DNA from: Phoronis australis | Taxonomy: Eukaryota; Phoronida; Phoronidae | Length of the DNA: 64,000 bases | NCBI GenBank assembly: GCA_002633005.1 | Contig: NMRA01000762.1 | Location: forward strand, 38,314 to 102,313 | Reading direction: 5' to 3' | Shown: positions 11,223 to 23,184 of the stretch, one piece after another | How the letters are laid out: every line of letters starts with the position of its first letter | How positions within the stretch are numbered: the stretch's first letter is position 1 | Program-made: the position numbers and the translations under genes | Notes under the pieces: generated by a model | What the model was told of the DNA's origin: nothing | Databases searched by the model: none | What the model saw: the letters and a program-made list of their open reading frames with translations, nothing else

Positions 11223-14200
11223 ATGGAGTTACGGAGTTTTCATGGATTTAAACCTTCCTTCTCAACGTGTTTTTATATCCTCCAAATACTTCATCAGTTT
11301 TTATCCTGCGGTAAGTACAGACATAATATTGTAATCGAATTGAACACTTGTTGTTCATAAATTCTGCGACACAACTAAACGATAACTAGAAAAGTAGATT
11401 CCGCCTTGCCTAGAGAAAGTTTGTGACTGAACTCAGCTCGTATGAGAAAAAAACGATTTAAACAAATTCAAGGTAGTTTCAAGAAAATCGTAATCCCCAA
11501 CAACAATTTTAGGGGTCATTTTACAAAGTTTTACTTCCTAAGAGGATTGTAAATCTTTAATTTCACCAAAAACTAATTGTCGATTTATTTGAGAAATTCG
11601 ATATAAACAACGATAAAAATAAACCTTATATCGATCCCACATTTTGAAAATGCCCGCTTTTTCAGTGGAGAAAACAGGCCCCAAAATGCCGGCACGTAGT
11701 AGCTAAATATTACCGAAGATATTGACTAATGTTATGTAGGACAACGGAAAATATCTCAATTTGGTTAATTTCGGTGCATTACATCTCAGAAAAGGCTGAT
11801 TAGATTCACACAAAACTTTCAGGTACTGTGCATTATACATAATTCTCCAAACCGTTATTAAGAATTGTTTTTAAAATGTTCCGCTTTTGTATGAGAAACT
11901 ATCAAAAATAGGACTTTCATGATCTTCGCGAAAAAATGAAATATGAGTAAAACGAAACGCGGTCACGATACCGTCGTTTTGCCATCAATGTACCTTCCTT
12001 TTACGCTAAATGTTATTGGAAAAGCACGGTCACGTGACCTAATTAATAACATTGTTAAATGCACAGACTTGTTGATAATAATAATAAGAATTATCCTGAA
12101 TCGCCTGTTTTTGACGATCTAGTCCGTAGGCGAAATCTCACTTTGTTGACTTGATTGAGTGTAATAATGTTTTATCTTATCTTCAGATGCGCGGTTGTTT
12201 AAAAGACTTACTCAACAAACCCTGGTGGAAAACACACCACTTCCTCTTGTGATAGACAGTAAGTAAACTGAGCGATATTATTTTATTTTCACTAGTTCTA
12301 TAACCAGTGACCGGCTGTGCTGGGAAAACATCTTTCAGCTAATAACTCGACAATATCAATATACTACTGTCAACTATAACATACAACCACTCTAACTGTT
12401 ATTCTTATGAAGAGTAGTGCGCCTAGTTTGGAACACATATTTTTGGGTGTAGCTGTAATCTTGCCTGGGAACAGCGTTATCCAGTAATTTGACGTTGTGT
12501 GTGTTGGAGGGCTGGGTCAGTAAGTTTATCAAGAACGAAAAGTAGTATTGCGCCTGCCTGTTTCTAGTCAAACGGGTCTGTTCGCAGTGGCGGATCCAGG
12601 ATTTTGAGTTCGGGGTTCCAAGGCAGAGTATTAGCCAGGATTTTGCCCGTCGGACAATCGCACCCCCGAACTGCCATATGGAATGAGGGAGGATTTTAGA
12701 GGGGGTGGGTCTATTGCCCCCCCCCCCTAAATCCGCCACTGGTTCGAGCTATTCATCCACATTTACAAGTTGTCAATGAATACAACGGCACTTTGTTTAA
12801 TATAGATTGCGTTAAAAGAGCGTTGTCGTTTAGTTCCTACTACCCATAAGCATAGTTAGGAGCATGCAAATACAACTTTCTGAATATAAAAGCGTGTTAA
12901 CATGTAACATCAATTACACATTTTAATTTCCGTAAGAACATGACATTTCTTATAAAATCTTTAAACCAATAGTTGTATGCTCGTCGGTGCCACGAAAAAA
13001 TGCGGAAATTTGCTATCTAATCAATTTGGACTGCATCTTGGGGACAATTCAAATCTATGACCAACGTGTTATCACCAACTGAATTTGCAAAATGCACGCG
13101 AAATTTGCCACGTGATCTCCTACTACGTCACAAGAATTGACTGACTGTGACACTATGATCTCTGATTGAGGATCACTCCTAATACATTCATATGAACGCC
13201 GTCGACGGTGGCTGCGTTATTCGTCTTTATCCGGTCATGGTCGGGTTCTTCCGATAACGAAGTTGTTCACACATTTTCTTTCATTACGATTTGCAAAATC
13301 CGTCTTTACAGCAGGTTGCGTGTGAGAGTGCGAAAACACTTGTAAACTTCATTATGCGTTACGCATGACTTTTCTGTTAATTTAATTGCTGTCATCAGAT
13401 AATAGTGCCAGAGAACCATGCCATAACTACATCGATCATTTCTGCTCGAGTTCGCTGCCCAACACTTAAATAAATGTCTAGGAAATCCTGTACATTGTGA
13501 TGTAACGTGTGGGGCCTCCGCACAAAACAACTTCAAAAATGATACTAAAGGCAACTGGCTGCTTAGAATTGTAAACTGGACCATGTTCCAAAATGCGATT
13601 TATTACTTGCCATTTTCTGCTATAAGCCGAAGACACGGTGCCGTTCGTGGTTTGCGTGATGTCCAAATACCTCCATTTCCGAGAACTGAAATTTCTAAAG
13701 ACTAAAAGTTCGATGGAATAAAAGTCCGATATGCTCACTAGTTGATATGCAACCCTTCGCATTGCAAATCTGCAGGTACTCGAAAACAAGGGGAGATAAC
13801 CAAACGATTTTCGAAAATAGTCTAATTTGGTACAGCCTATCAAAAATTACTTAAAATGGCAAAAATGCATCCTCGGACTTAACTGGCCTTTAAGACAAAA
13901 TGTCAGGTTTTTGAAAGGCATGAGTTTTAGCTAGGAGGTGACCACGTAGTACCCCAAGCTCCGCCCGATCCCCCTCAGTGACACTACTGTCATTCTTCAG
14001 TAACCTTAACCCCACACCAAACTCTTTAATGCTATGGTTATTTTCCAAAGAAAGGCCTTCTTCTGCTGGGATGAGAAGCAGAACAGATTGTTTTCATGTT
14101 GCGTCACTTTTTTGGTTTATCTTGCAAACCTATTGGTAACTATATGACATCACTTTGTTATCAATTGGCTAGTTACCTGGGTAGAAGGGCGAGAAAATAT

Positions 14201-17200
14201 AGCCAAAATCACGAGCTATCATTGAAAATACACGGCAATGTCTCGCGAAGTCTTTCTATTTTAGAAAGGTCCTCAGGAGTTCCTAGCGTTGATTGAACTC
14301 TACCCAGGTTCGGACAAACAATAACGTATTACTGTATAATGCCTGCATGTAATGTTTTCGATTCGCGGGTAGGCACGCGTACAATTTTATATACTATCTG
14401 TTAGATGAAATACTATATAGGAGCATTACATGAGTGTACTGCATTTTTCAGCATTTACGACCAATTTGATTCGAGAACTTCAGACAGATCCTGCAATACC
14501 AATAACCGGGTTACAAGCTGAACTAGTGAAAGAGAAACTTAGAGGGCTATACGCCTCCCTAAAGGGGAATCCCTTCTTAAATGAGAGGCGGTTAAAAGTT
14601 GCGTCAGTAAAACCTCAACTTCCAACCACGGTAAGTACTGCGGAAGCACCTTCTGTTCTTACTTGCCATACATTAAGAGCATCCTTATGACTGGGGCGAG
14701 CGATAGGAAAATGACGATAATGATTTTGGGCTAGGAGGGGATAAGTAGTCTGCACAGTGGCTTAGAATTTTGGGGACGGTTATAAATCATGAGTGTCGTT
14801 CACACACAATAGACCTTGTGAAATAGGACTGTCCCGGATTACACGGTGAAAGAACTCTCCTTCGTCCAGGAGATAAGAATGTGCGTGACCTAGTTTTGTC
14901 TCTAATTGATGTCGAGAAGGCGAAGAATTTCAGATCACAGATTCACGGGTATTTGTCCAGTTATCAAACTTTTTCACGTCGGAATTATAGCCCTGTAACA
15001 GCACAGAAATAAAACTTCGTTGGCACTGGAAGAACGAAAAGAGTAATGCAACCGAGAAAAACTTGTAGACAACAACAAATAACATGTGAAACTCCAGTGG
15101 CACGAAAACGAGGCGGGAAATGTTCTCAATGACATTGTGGGTAAATACAGTGAGATTCGAGTGTCGCTGTGCGTGTAATCCTGGACGGCCTTATTGACAG
15201 TGAAAGCAGTTCTTTGTAAGAGCCCTGGGTAGATTTCAATAATCCTAGGACTTCGCTTATGGTAACCTATCAGTCTTAAGCTTAGAACTCTGGGGTTTGA
15301 AAACATTACTACGCTTATCCGATCTCGAATTGCGGCCGAATGAGCAGGCAGTTCAAGTCACAGGCAATGCGTACACACGTCATCTTCGAATTCGCAATTG
15401 GCTAACCTCAATAAACTCTGAAGCGTTTTCTTTGGTTGGTGATGGTTAAGATGTTCGTGGTGATAATATAAATATATCTCTATTACCGCGTGGAATGTTA
15501 TGACACCAATTTTACTGATATGAATAAACGGCCTTATCTCATTTTAGTTTTTAGACTGCTAAACAGCTAGGGTGAACCCATGTTGGCACTTCCGCGAGGC
15601 AATACAATGACGGTCATCTGACTAGTCTATCTAAGTATTTGATCACATTACCCGTGAATTCAGTAGAACAATACCAACTTGGTGACCTGTCTCTACTCTA
15701 GTATACACTCACACAAACACTTGAAATTCTCACTGGTGGAACCGGGAAACTGTGAATTTCCACATATTATTCAACATTCCGGCCTTTCTGACCAATCACT
15801 TTAGTGGTGGCTAATTTACCAACTTATTACTGTAATAAGCGAGCATGCGCGCGAGCGAACTCGGGAAACTCTAGCCCCTCATTTGTGTGATTTTGCATGA
15901 TCTCGCCAAAGGCGTCACGTGCAAGAAATTTGCCCTCTTGCCTGGCTACGTGTTATGACATCATTCCTATCGAAGCAAAAACGCAATTGCATGGCGTCAA
16001 CATTTCAGGTGTCTAAAAGATCTCATCATAGCCCCGCCCATCCAGTTTGTCCTTCGAAAACAGAATGGAAACTGCTTCACACAGCAAACGATATCAACGG
16101 CAGTGAGGTGACGGTATACCAGCCACAAGATGGCACTGGCGACAAACAGTGGTTTTACACCGTCACATGCAAGTCCGAGCGACCGTCGACACCTGACACA
16201 TATTTTGACTATGCATTTGAGACCTCTCACGGAGACAGTGCATGCCGAGGGATCAGACACAATGAGTGAGTAGGCAACGGCTAAAGACTACACTTTCCTT
16301 TGTTTTTACGAGCTTAAAACAAAAAATAAGCTACACCAATCGAATTCGTACGTTTCAACCCTACTTCTAATGTTCACAGTTAGCAAAAGGTAAAGTCTAC
16401 TGTGTCGTGCACTTCGACAGCCTCCACTAAACATTGAATTAAATCTTGAAAAAATATGTCAACAGAAAGAGAATTTTTTTAGCGTACGTTTTGACTAAAT
16501 TGCTTTGCAAGGAGGCGGTATGACCTAGTTGGATAAATGTCCGTTCAGTTTTACTCAAGATCGTGGGTTAGAGCATGCGCGCACCCCGCCTAAAATATAG
16601 GGGCTCGAATTTTTGACAATGTGGACCATTTACAAACAAAAAAACGGGGCTTAAAAACAAAAAAACGGGGTACCACGTTCAGAGCTATGAATTGTGCATT
16701 CGCACCTTTTCAGTGGACTTTTGTCTCATTTACTTGGACTTTTTGTTTCTCTGAGGCGGACCTTTTTGCCCACTTCGCCCAATGGGGGGCGGCCCATTCG
16801 AGCCCCCCTGGGTGCGCCCATGTAGAGCCCCACTGGGTCACACTGCTACATCTTTGAACCAGGTCACTCACTCCTCCGTTCCGTTTTAACTATGTATCAA
16901 TAAAGCATAAGAAAAGTTTCAAGTGACCAGTGCAACGGGCCCACCGGAGCGACCTGCACACGTCTGGTACAACGTATACCAGACCACCTGCAATATTTGT
17001 TTCTAATTACTTTGCGTTAAAATTCACTTTTTGGTGTTTTTAACAAACGAGGACCAGTAAGAATCGTCAAACTAAAATCTTAACGAAGATGATGAAGGAC
17101 GTTTTCATGATAATTTACGCATGTCCTGAAGAACTTAAGAAATAGAACTACATTCATTAAATTTCACCCTAGTCTGTGGGTCTTAAAGGTGTAGTCCGAA

Positions 17201-17928
17201 TTACCGACGTGTGAGTGGCCTTCTCGTCAGCCCCTTAGACTACTGTCCGCGTGCAGCCACCCAGATCTGAAATCATTCACAAACCATTTGCGTGTTCCTC
17301 AACTGAGGAGGACAAGAGTCACAAAATCACCATTTCGTTGCAAACAGCCCTGCACGTGGAAAACCACGGGCCCGTTCCAAGAAACTGAATTTGAGTTTGA
17401 AAGCTCATTTTTTTACTTAAATCTAAGATTTGTCTCAACTTCCCGACCTTCCACATCCAGTAAGATAGTCAAAATTAAGACAAAAATTAACTCAAAAACG
17501 TCTCTTTCTTGAAACGGACTAGAGACAAATTTAAGTTTTATCTTAAAATCGACTGAACTTTAAAACTTGCCTCAGCTAAGTCAGTTTTATTGGAACGGGC
17601 CCCAGCACTATGTGCCTTATACCTCTCAGGCGACTTCCCGCTGTGCTGTAACTCAGTGGTTAGGGCCAAGACGTCACGGAAAGTGGGACAAAGGCACCTT
17701 CTTTTTAGTTATCTCGCAAAAAGTCTATTAGCGCCATGTTGTTAGACGAGCACTATGAATGTTTGTGACCTAATCTATATCAAACGCTTTTTCAGGTTTC
17801 ATTCCGAGTGCATACCGAAGAAGTCTCTAGTGATGGCTTACGTGAAGAAACAAGGCCAAACAACGTACGACTGGCAATACATCGAGGTGAACACTAGCTG
17901 TAACTGCGCGTTGACCCCGCGAGCTTGA
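11223..17928 (+). CDS. Prepro-neurotrophin (NGF/BDNF family), five coding exons
   Basis: Secreted cystine-knot growth factor; relatives signal through Trk and p75-type receptors. Exons 11223-11310, 12187-12258, 14452-14630, 16009-16265 and 17796-17928 total 729 bp, i.e. 242 aa, close to NGF and BDNF precursors. All junctions are GT-AG and phases run 1, 1, 0, 2. Residues 1-29 are signal-peptide-like (core FYILQILHQFL). The pro-region is ~30-117 and ends VSKR, a basic processing site, giving a ~125-aa mature chain. Six cysteines (127, 167, 192, 204, 234, 236) follow the family pattern. Family motifs: NDINGSEVTV, WFYTVTC, ACRGIRHNEFHSEC, WQYIEVNTSCNC. Possible N-glycosylation at Asn143 and Asn231. 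Odd points: an intron splits the mature domain between Cys192 and Cys204, and the Cys167-Cys192 loop is ~15 residues longer than in NGF. The mature exons are very secure; the first two exons rest on splice sites, phase and signal-peptide character. Confidence 0.92.
12585..12741 (+). mobile_element. MITE family B, short form, in neurotrophin intron 2
   Basis: A 157-bp element with inverted ends CAGTGGCGGATCCAGG and CCTAAATCCGCCACTG. It is flanked on both sides by the 5-bp direct repeat gttcg (12580-12584 and 12742-12746), a clean target-site duplication. A close relative lies inverted at 42804-42960. Non-coding. Confidence 0.85.
12745..12890. repeat. Dispersed repeat family C, copy 1
   Basis: Begins around attcatccacatttacaagt and includes gtcgttcagttcctacta-like and gcatgcaaatacaac segments; about 135 bp align by eye in the same orientation with 28908-29040. 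It sits directly beside the MITE at 12585-12741. Confidence 0.6.
15372..15460. repeat. Dispersed repeat family E, copy 3, neurotrophin intron 3
   Basis: Contains gaattcgcaattggctaacc then caataaactctgaagcgttt, parallel to a segment of the copy at 6341-6600. Non-coding fragment. Confidence 0.45.
16566..16830 (-). repeat. Dispersed repeat family A, copy 2, neurotrophin intron 4
   Basis: Inverted relative of the copies at 5130-5395 and 50470-50700. Read on this strand it shows gcatgcgcgca, ggggctcgaatttttgacaa, a doubled aaaaaaacggggc motif and gtggacttttgtctcattta. Confidence 0.65.
17368..17603 (+). mobile_element. MITE family D with GGGCCCGTTCC ends
   Basis: A ~236-bp element: left end GGGCCCGTTCCAAGAAACTGA, right end TCAGTTTTATTGGAACGGGCCC, near-perfect terminal inverted repeats. 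The interior is rich in aagattt/aaatctt-type short palindromes and has no ORF of interest. A diverged copy lies inverted at 10274-10477. It occupies intron 4 of the neurotrophin gene, ~190 bp before the last exon. Confidence 0.8.
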
Positions 17929-18001
17929 AGACAACTCACGAAGAGTTAGTGCACCGAGTAAAGGACAGAAAACGTGTGAACGGTCTCCATGACTTTAAAA
18001 T

Positions 18002-18007
18002 ATTAAA
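18002..18007 (+). terminator. Candidate poly(A) signal of the neurotrophin gene
   Basis: ATTAAA, a common variant signal, 74 bp after the neurotrophin stop codon. In A+T-rich DNA this may be chance; no closer AATAAA is present. Confidence 0.3.
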
Positions 18008-18764
18008 AAATTGTACAGGTAGACATTGAATGCATTTCTCAAAAGAGTAGTCTCTTGCCGAAGTAAACGGGTTGCGCACTATGAACCAGGCAGTGGGTGA
18101 CGTTCACAGAGTCTGACTTCCGCCGTGCAATGTGTGAATTCAATGTTAGGTGCTACAGTGTTTCATGTGACGTCATGACTAACTCATGCTTTTGAGACGA
18201 TGTGAACTCTGTGGACGAATCAAGAGTGTCAGACATGACTTAGCATCTATTTAGGGAGCATCAAAAATCACAACTGAAGCGAAATATTCCCTTAACAATT
18301 TATCAGATTTTTTTTGGTCTCAAAGCAATGAAAGGGACAAATACCAGCAAATCCTTCAGGAACACAATCAATTTTACGACCGAAAAGCGGATACTTGGAA
18401 TAGTTGATGGATAGGATGAACTTCTTGAATTTATTAACTTTGACCAAAGCTATAAAGCAACAAAACCCACTGAAATCGACGCCGATTATTTATTCAGTCT
18501 CGAGAATACTAATGCGAAGCCATTTATCGAGTGGGGTTTAGCTTTAACGCCACCAAAGCGCCGGATTGTGTGTTTTGACGTTGGCGAGTTCGATTATGCG
18601 TTGGGGCTGATCTCAGAAAAAACACTTTTCACGCCGTTAATGCAAATTTAATCGCAAACGGATATTCGATGAATAACAAACTCTGGTTTGCAAGTACAAG
18701 TCTGGGTTTGAGTTTTCGACTTGGTGGCCAAATGGATGAACGATACGCAAGTAAATTACGAAAG

Positions 18765-18890
18765 TAAATTAATCCTTGTTGGTGGCGTAAATTAATTCTT
18801 TTCAGTGGCGTAAATTAATTATTTGCGGCGTAAACTAATTATTCGAGGCGCAAATTAATGTTAATTTACGCACGTAATTTAATTGCGTAA
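18765..18890. repeat. Short degenerate tandem array, unit ggcgtaaattaatt plus spacer
   Basis: At least four units begin ggcgtaaattaatt (variants ggcgtaaactaatt, ggcgcaaattaatg), each followed by 5-9 variable bases, giving a 20-23 bp period. The flanks carry partial units in both orientations (gtaaattacg, aatttacgcacgtaattta). Confidence 0.75.
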
Positions 18891-21823
18891 CGATAGGTAT
18901 CCGATATCACATAGATGGGACGTTTTCTTCTTCGTTCGCCCCTAAAATGTAGATCAGAAAGTAGCGTCCTCTTGTATGGAACTGTTTCAAACATGGACTT
19001 ATCGAAGTTTCCTGAATCTGTTGCGTATTTGTAAGCTTGTGAAAATACCGCTTGTTCTTTCTTATAGTGTTCAATTTAATTTCATTACTAAAGTCACTCT
19101 TAGGCTTTGATATAAATCGAGAGTTAACTTTACGTTGAATACTCAATATTATCGAAAATAAATTTTGCTGATGCAACCCGTGCAATTTATAACTAAGTCC
19201 CTATTTAATTTGATTAAACTAAGGGCTACGTTTTTAGTTACTTTATTAGAAAACGTAATTATTCAAAGAGGAGCTCATAATCAAGATGTAATGAAGAATT
19301 ACATCTGCGAGTATAAAAGATACCATACACAAAACATTTAGGGGACCTATTTGAGTCCCTATTTGGGACTGTTTTATGCAACCGGGCACAGCTCTCCCTC
19401 AACGCGCACACGACCACAAAACGCAGTCGACACGACGTTTTAGGTCAGTGCCACGTGGATATTTTCCTTCAAAAGATGTGGTTAAACCACTCCTTACGAC
19501 ATCCAATTCGGATAGTGACTACGTGTTTTTTCGGCATACTATTCTGGATAAATTACTCGCAACAACTGAGACCACAAAGTCAAAAACACTCGTCCCCGGA
19601 ACCCCTTAGTGACTTGACCGAAGGCACGCCCCAACGAATTGCTGCATAAAAAGTACTTCTTATTTGAAACCAACGTAATAACACCGGTCGCCTGATAAAG
19701 GCCAGCATTAAATGGTTGACAACAGGGGAACTGAAATGCTAACACATGTTCTTCACTTGGAGACAGTTGCGTAAGGTATGGTAATGATTGTTGAGAATGG
19801 CAGTGAAGTCTACAATGTTACGGCGTTAATAAACTGGCGTGTTTGACCATAACGAGTGTCTGTGGTTCGACGTGGTTCGATCATGCTCGAACGAATATTC
19901 CAGGGACGTCCCGAAATTAATAAGAGTCTAGAACTTTCTAAGATGAAGAGGTGGCAGCACAAAGGTGATAAGAGAGCTGTTCTAGTTGCTGTTATATTGT
20001 CTCGTGTCTTGTCTACCGTAAATTTCAGAATGTATATCTCAGAGTGTACAAAAAATGTTTTTACATGCCTAATACCAAAAAAGTAAGTTTAAAAGTATTT
20101 TCGGAAACGAGGGCATATAAATTGAAAGTACATGATAAAACAGGTCGTGATGGGTATTTGCCTCGTTGCTGCTCCAGCACGGGAACCACCAGGTAGCAGT
20201 TATTAGCCTTGGTGTTATTCTGACTGAATACCGTATGAAAGGGTTCACTTAAAGGTATTTTCTTCTTGGAAACGCTTAAGTCCTGATTTTTGATAGCTTC
20301 TCATACAAAAGCGGAATTCTTTAAAAACAATTCCTAACCGCTTTTTGGAGAACAGTGCACAAAGCATTATTACAGATTTACTCTGTGTGTTGACCGTATT
20401 AGTTTTCTGTATGACCGTAAGGTAGCGTATATTGAAGAATCTGGTGTGAGATTTGAACAAAACGTACTTAATCTGTGTGTTGAGGTGTGGAGTCACATTT
20501 CGCACCGGTTATCGAAGTTATATAGGGATCACATCGACGTAAGTTTACCTTAGTATGTAATACAGTTTATTGACTGTCGTGATACGGTAGAGATAACGCG
20601 TTTCTTGTTTACAGCTCATGTCTTTTACTTGTGAATATAATGAAAGAGTTCCTTGTGCAAGCGTTTTTTACCAGTAATGTACGGGAACAAGTTTCCGTGT
20701 CTCTGCAGTTTAAACACAAATACAAGCCACAGTAGAGTCAACCACTCGTTTTATTTTGCTTGACTAAGTCTGTTTTCTCAAGCATAATATCTGAAAGTTT
20801 CAAATAAATCCAATTAGCTATTTCCGAGATACGATGTTTCGAAGTTAGCCTAATTTGACTATTTTTGCAGAGTTTGAGAATTGAACATTGGATGTCTGGT
20901 ATTTTGAGAAAGGTACCTTTTTTGTAGTCAATAAGCTATTCAGTTGTTTAAAAATGCTCTCCGGCTACAGTATACATTTGTTCAAGTGAACTCGCTGTGC
21001 ATCTCTGAGGACAATTAACTCGGTGCTTCATTATAGACACAAAGTCTGACGTCATTTTCTTTTCCTCAGCTTTTGTCACTATGACCTGCATTGTAACTCA
21101 GAAATGGCGATTTTAACTTGAACTAAGCTTTCGATTCTGTATTACCTGACTTTCAATTTCGTCAACACACATTAAGTTTTAAGAGAAGTCTCTCAGTTAA
21201 ACTGAGAGCCAATTAAAAAGGCGATGCATGTGATGGTTTGCAAAATAGGTCTATACAGTTAGCCTATTCCAAAAATATACTTCTTCAGGGATTCGTTAGA
21301 TGGGCGCTACCAAGTCATGCTCTAAGTTACATATATGTGAGTTGTCGCTCACTAGGTATTCCAGTGTGCTTTAGTTGATGGTATTTATTATGCTTTTGAA
21401 ATATGTATTTTTTCGTGCGAAGCACCATCGCCATCGCGACGCCAATTACTCGGGCGATTTATCGTTTGCAGCAACACACGATATCATGATCAATTTCACC
21501 AAAATGAAATTAACAAATCTATTCTAGTTTGATTTTGAGTGAATGACCTCCAATTATTTGTTGATGAATCTAAATTAAAATTCACACAGGCTGAACAGAC
21601 CTCTTACAGCAGAATTCATCTATCTTTATGTTACTAAAATGAGAACAAAAACACAAAATTAAGAAAACTGGTCTGCTACAAATAAACAATTTTTATTTAC
21701 GGAATTAAACTGTGTTATGCGTTTGAAATATACGAATGAAAGTTTGGACACAAGCGGCACTAGAGCAACAGTTAAATTCACGGTTTTCGTTTTGGTTCTG
21801 TTGACACTTTTTCACACGAGTCA

Positions 21824-23184
21824 GGGTGTTCCATCGAAATTAGAATCCTGGTGTAAAAAAAAAACAAAACAAAAAAAACAACAGACATCTCGGAGTCGAA
21901 GCAGACCCCTGCACCTTCAAAACAGCTAACCAGCGCGAAAAACACGAACCCCGACCTTTAAAACAGGGACCCCGGGATTGGACAGGAAACCCGGGCAAAT
22001 TTTCAAATTTTCTGAGACCATATCAGTAGCCTCGAATTGAGTTACAGCATCTTTCTTCACAGTGTGCTTTCCACGATCCAGTTGGTTTCTGCATTTCTTT
22101 GTTAAATTGTCAATAATAAACCCAAACTTACATTATATTGACTTAGCTCAGTATTTGATCTACATCGGAGAACTCGTGCAACTTAAAATTCTGTGGGCGA
22201 ATTTCAACATAATCTAGACCCTCAACACGTTGTAATCTCAGTAAACATTTAGTTAATTTCAGATTATTGAATAGTTTCTCCAAAAATGTTTTCAAAACTG
22301 AAAAACAAAAACATCATTTCGACTTTGGAATGCCATTGTTGATCAATTCCTTTAAATATCACCATTTTAGTGCTCCCCGATTAACCTGTCAAGAGTACAT
22401 TATTTACGCACAACCAATTTCCAGATTTTGAAATGGAACACGAGAGCTATTCACTCAAAAGACCTGCATCGCCACCAATTTCACTATTCTTGTCGTCAAA
22501 AAAGTATACTTCAACTCTCCATCGATCATTAAAACGGAATTCAATGGAATCGGAATTTCTGAACTCAACGCATTCACATTCTTTTTGGCGGATCACTGCT
22601 GCAAAATTTGTTCAGAAATTCGGTTTGTTGGAGTTAAAATAGCAAAAACTTGTAAGGAAATGAAACCAGTTCCGATAATTTGTTGTGACATGTACGTAAC
22701 CTCGTGGAAAGTAGAACAGTTGATTGAAGAATTGGGGAAAAAAGAAACTGGCCAATCGGTGATGGAATATTTCATGGCGCCGAAAGCCGACGCAAAGGAT
22801 AGCACAACTTTAGCAGCAGAATAATGCTGAACGCCAATTCTTATTTAGTAAAACAATATATCACAACAACTATTTAAAGTAGGAAGGTTTACTTTTTCCA
22901 TCAAAATATGAAATTGATACAAGTCGGATCAACACAAAGCACTTTAAAGGTACTAAGGTACTGATTTCTTGGGATAAACAATATTTGACAGAAAATGCGG
23001 GATTGGTGTTTCGACCCCAGGATGTCCTGTCCGATCCCCGAGTTCCTGTTTTAGTAAAATGGGAGTTTTGAAAGGTCGGGGTTCGTGTTTTTCGGACTGG
23101 TTAGCTGTTTTGAAAGTACGGGAGTATTCGACTCAGGAATATCTGTTTTACACCGGGGTTCCAATTTCGATAGAACACCTTGAG
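21824..23184. mobile_element. 1.36-kb transposon with ~165-bp inverted repeats
   Basis: The left end cagggtgttccatcgaaat and the right end atttcgatagaacaccttg are inverted copies. Similarity continues inward for about 165 bp (taaaacagggaccccggg-type sequence on the left, its complement on the right), ending near 21985 and 23010. The interior carries two overlapping plus-strand ORFs, 22433-22642 and 22585-22824, offset by one frame. The second encodes HCCKICSEIRF then PVIICCDMYVTSWKVEQLIE; I do not recognise it and see no transposase catalytic motif. A clear target duplication was not identified. It is probably a non-autonomous or decayed DNA transposon, upstream of the GT14 gene. Confidence 0.72.
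22433..22824 (+). pseudogene. Unrecognised ORF pair inside the inverted-repeat element
   Basis: Two frames join into one plausible reading: 22433-22642 starts MEHESYSLKRPASPP, and a shift near 22590 enters ADHCCKICSEIRFVGVKIAK, which ends DAKDSTTLAAE at 22824. Paired cysteines (HCCKIC, IICC) are the only notable residues. Function is unknown; the location between terminal inverted repeats suggests a transposon product broken by a frameshift. Confidence 0.4.

Larger units (their letters stand above)
17929..21823. other. Intergenic, no gene seen
   Basis: No supported exon. It holds the short tandem array at 18765-18890. ORFs such as 19376-19609, 19856-20086 and 20245-20505 have no family resemblance. 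Confidence 0.4.

Noticed and set aside
14974-15306. 110-codon minus-strand ORF in neurotrophin intron 3
   Set aside because: No recognisable domain; probably chance or old transposon sequence.
15919-16008. Extension of the neurotrophin exon upstream to the first open codon
   Set aside because: The upstream part has no signal peptide, and an acceptor at 16008 joins in phase with the donor at 14631, giving a complete precursor.
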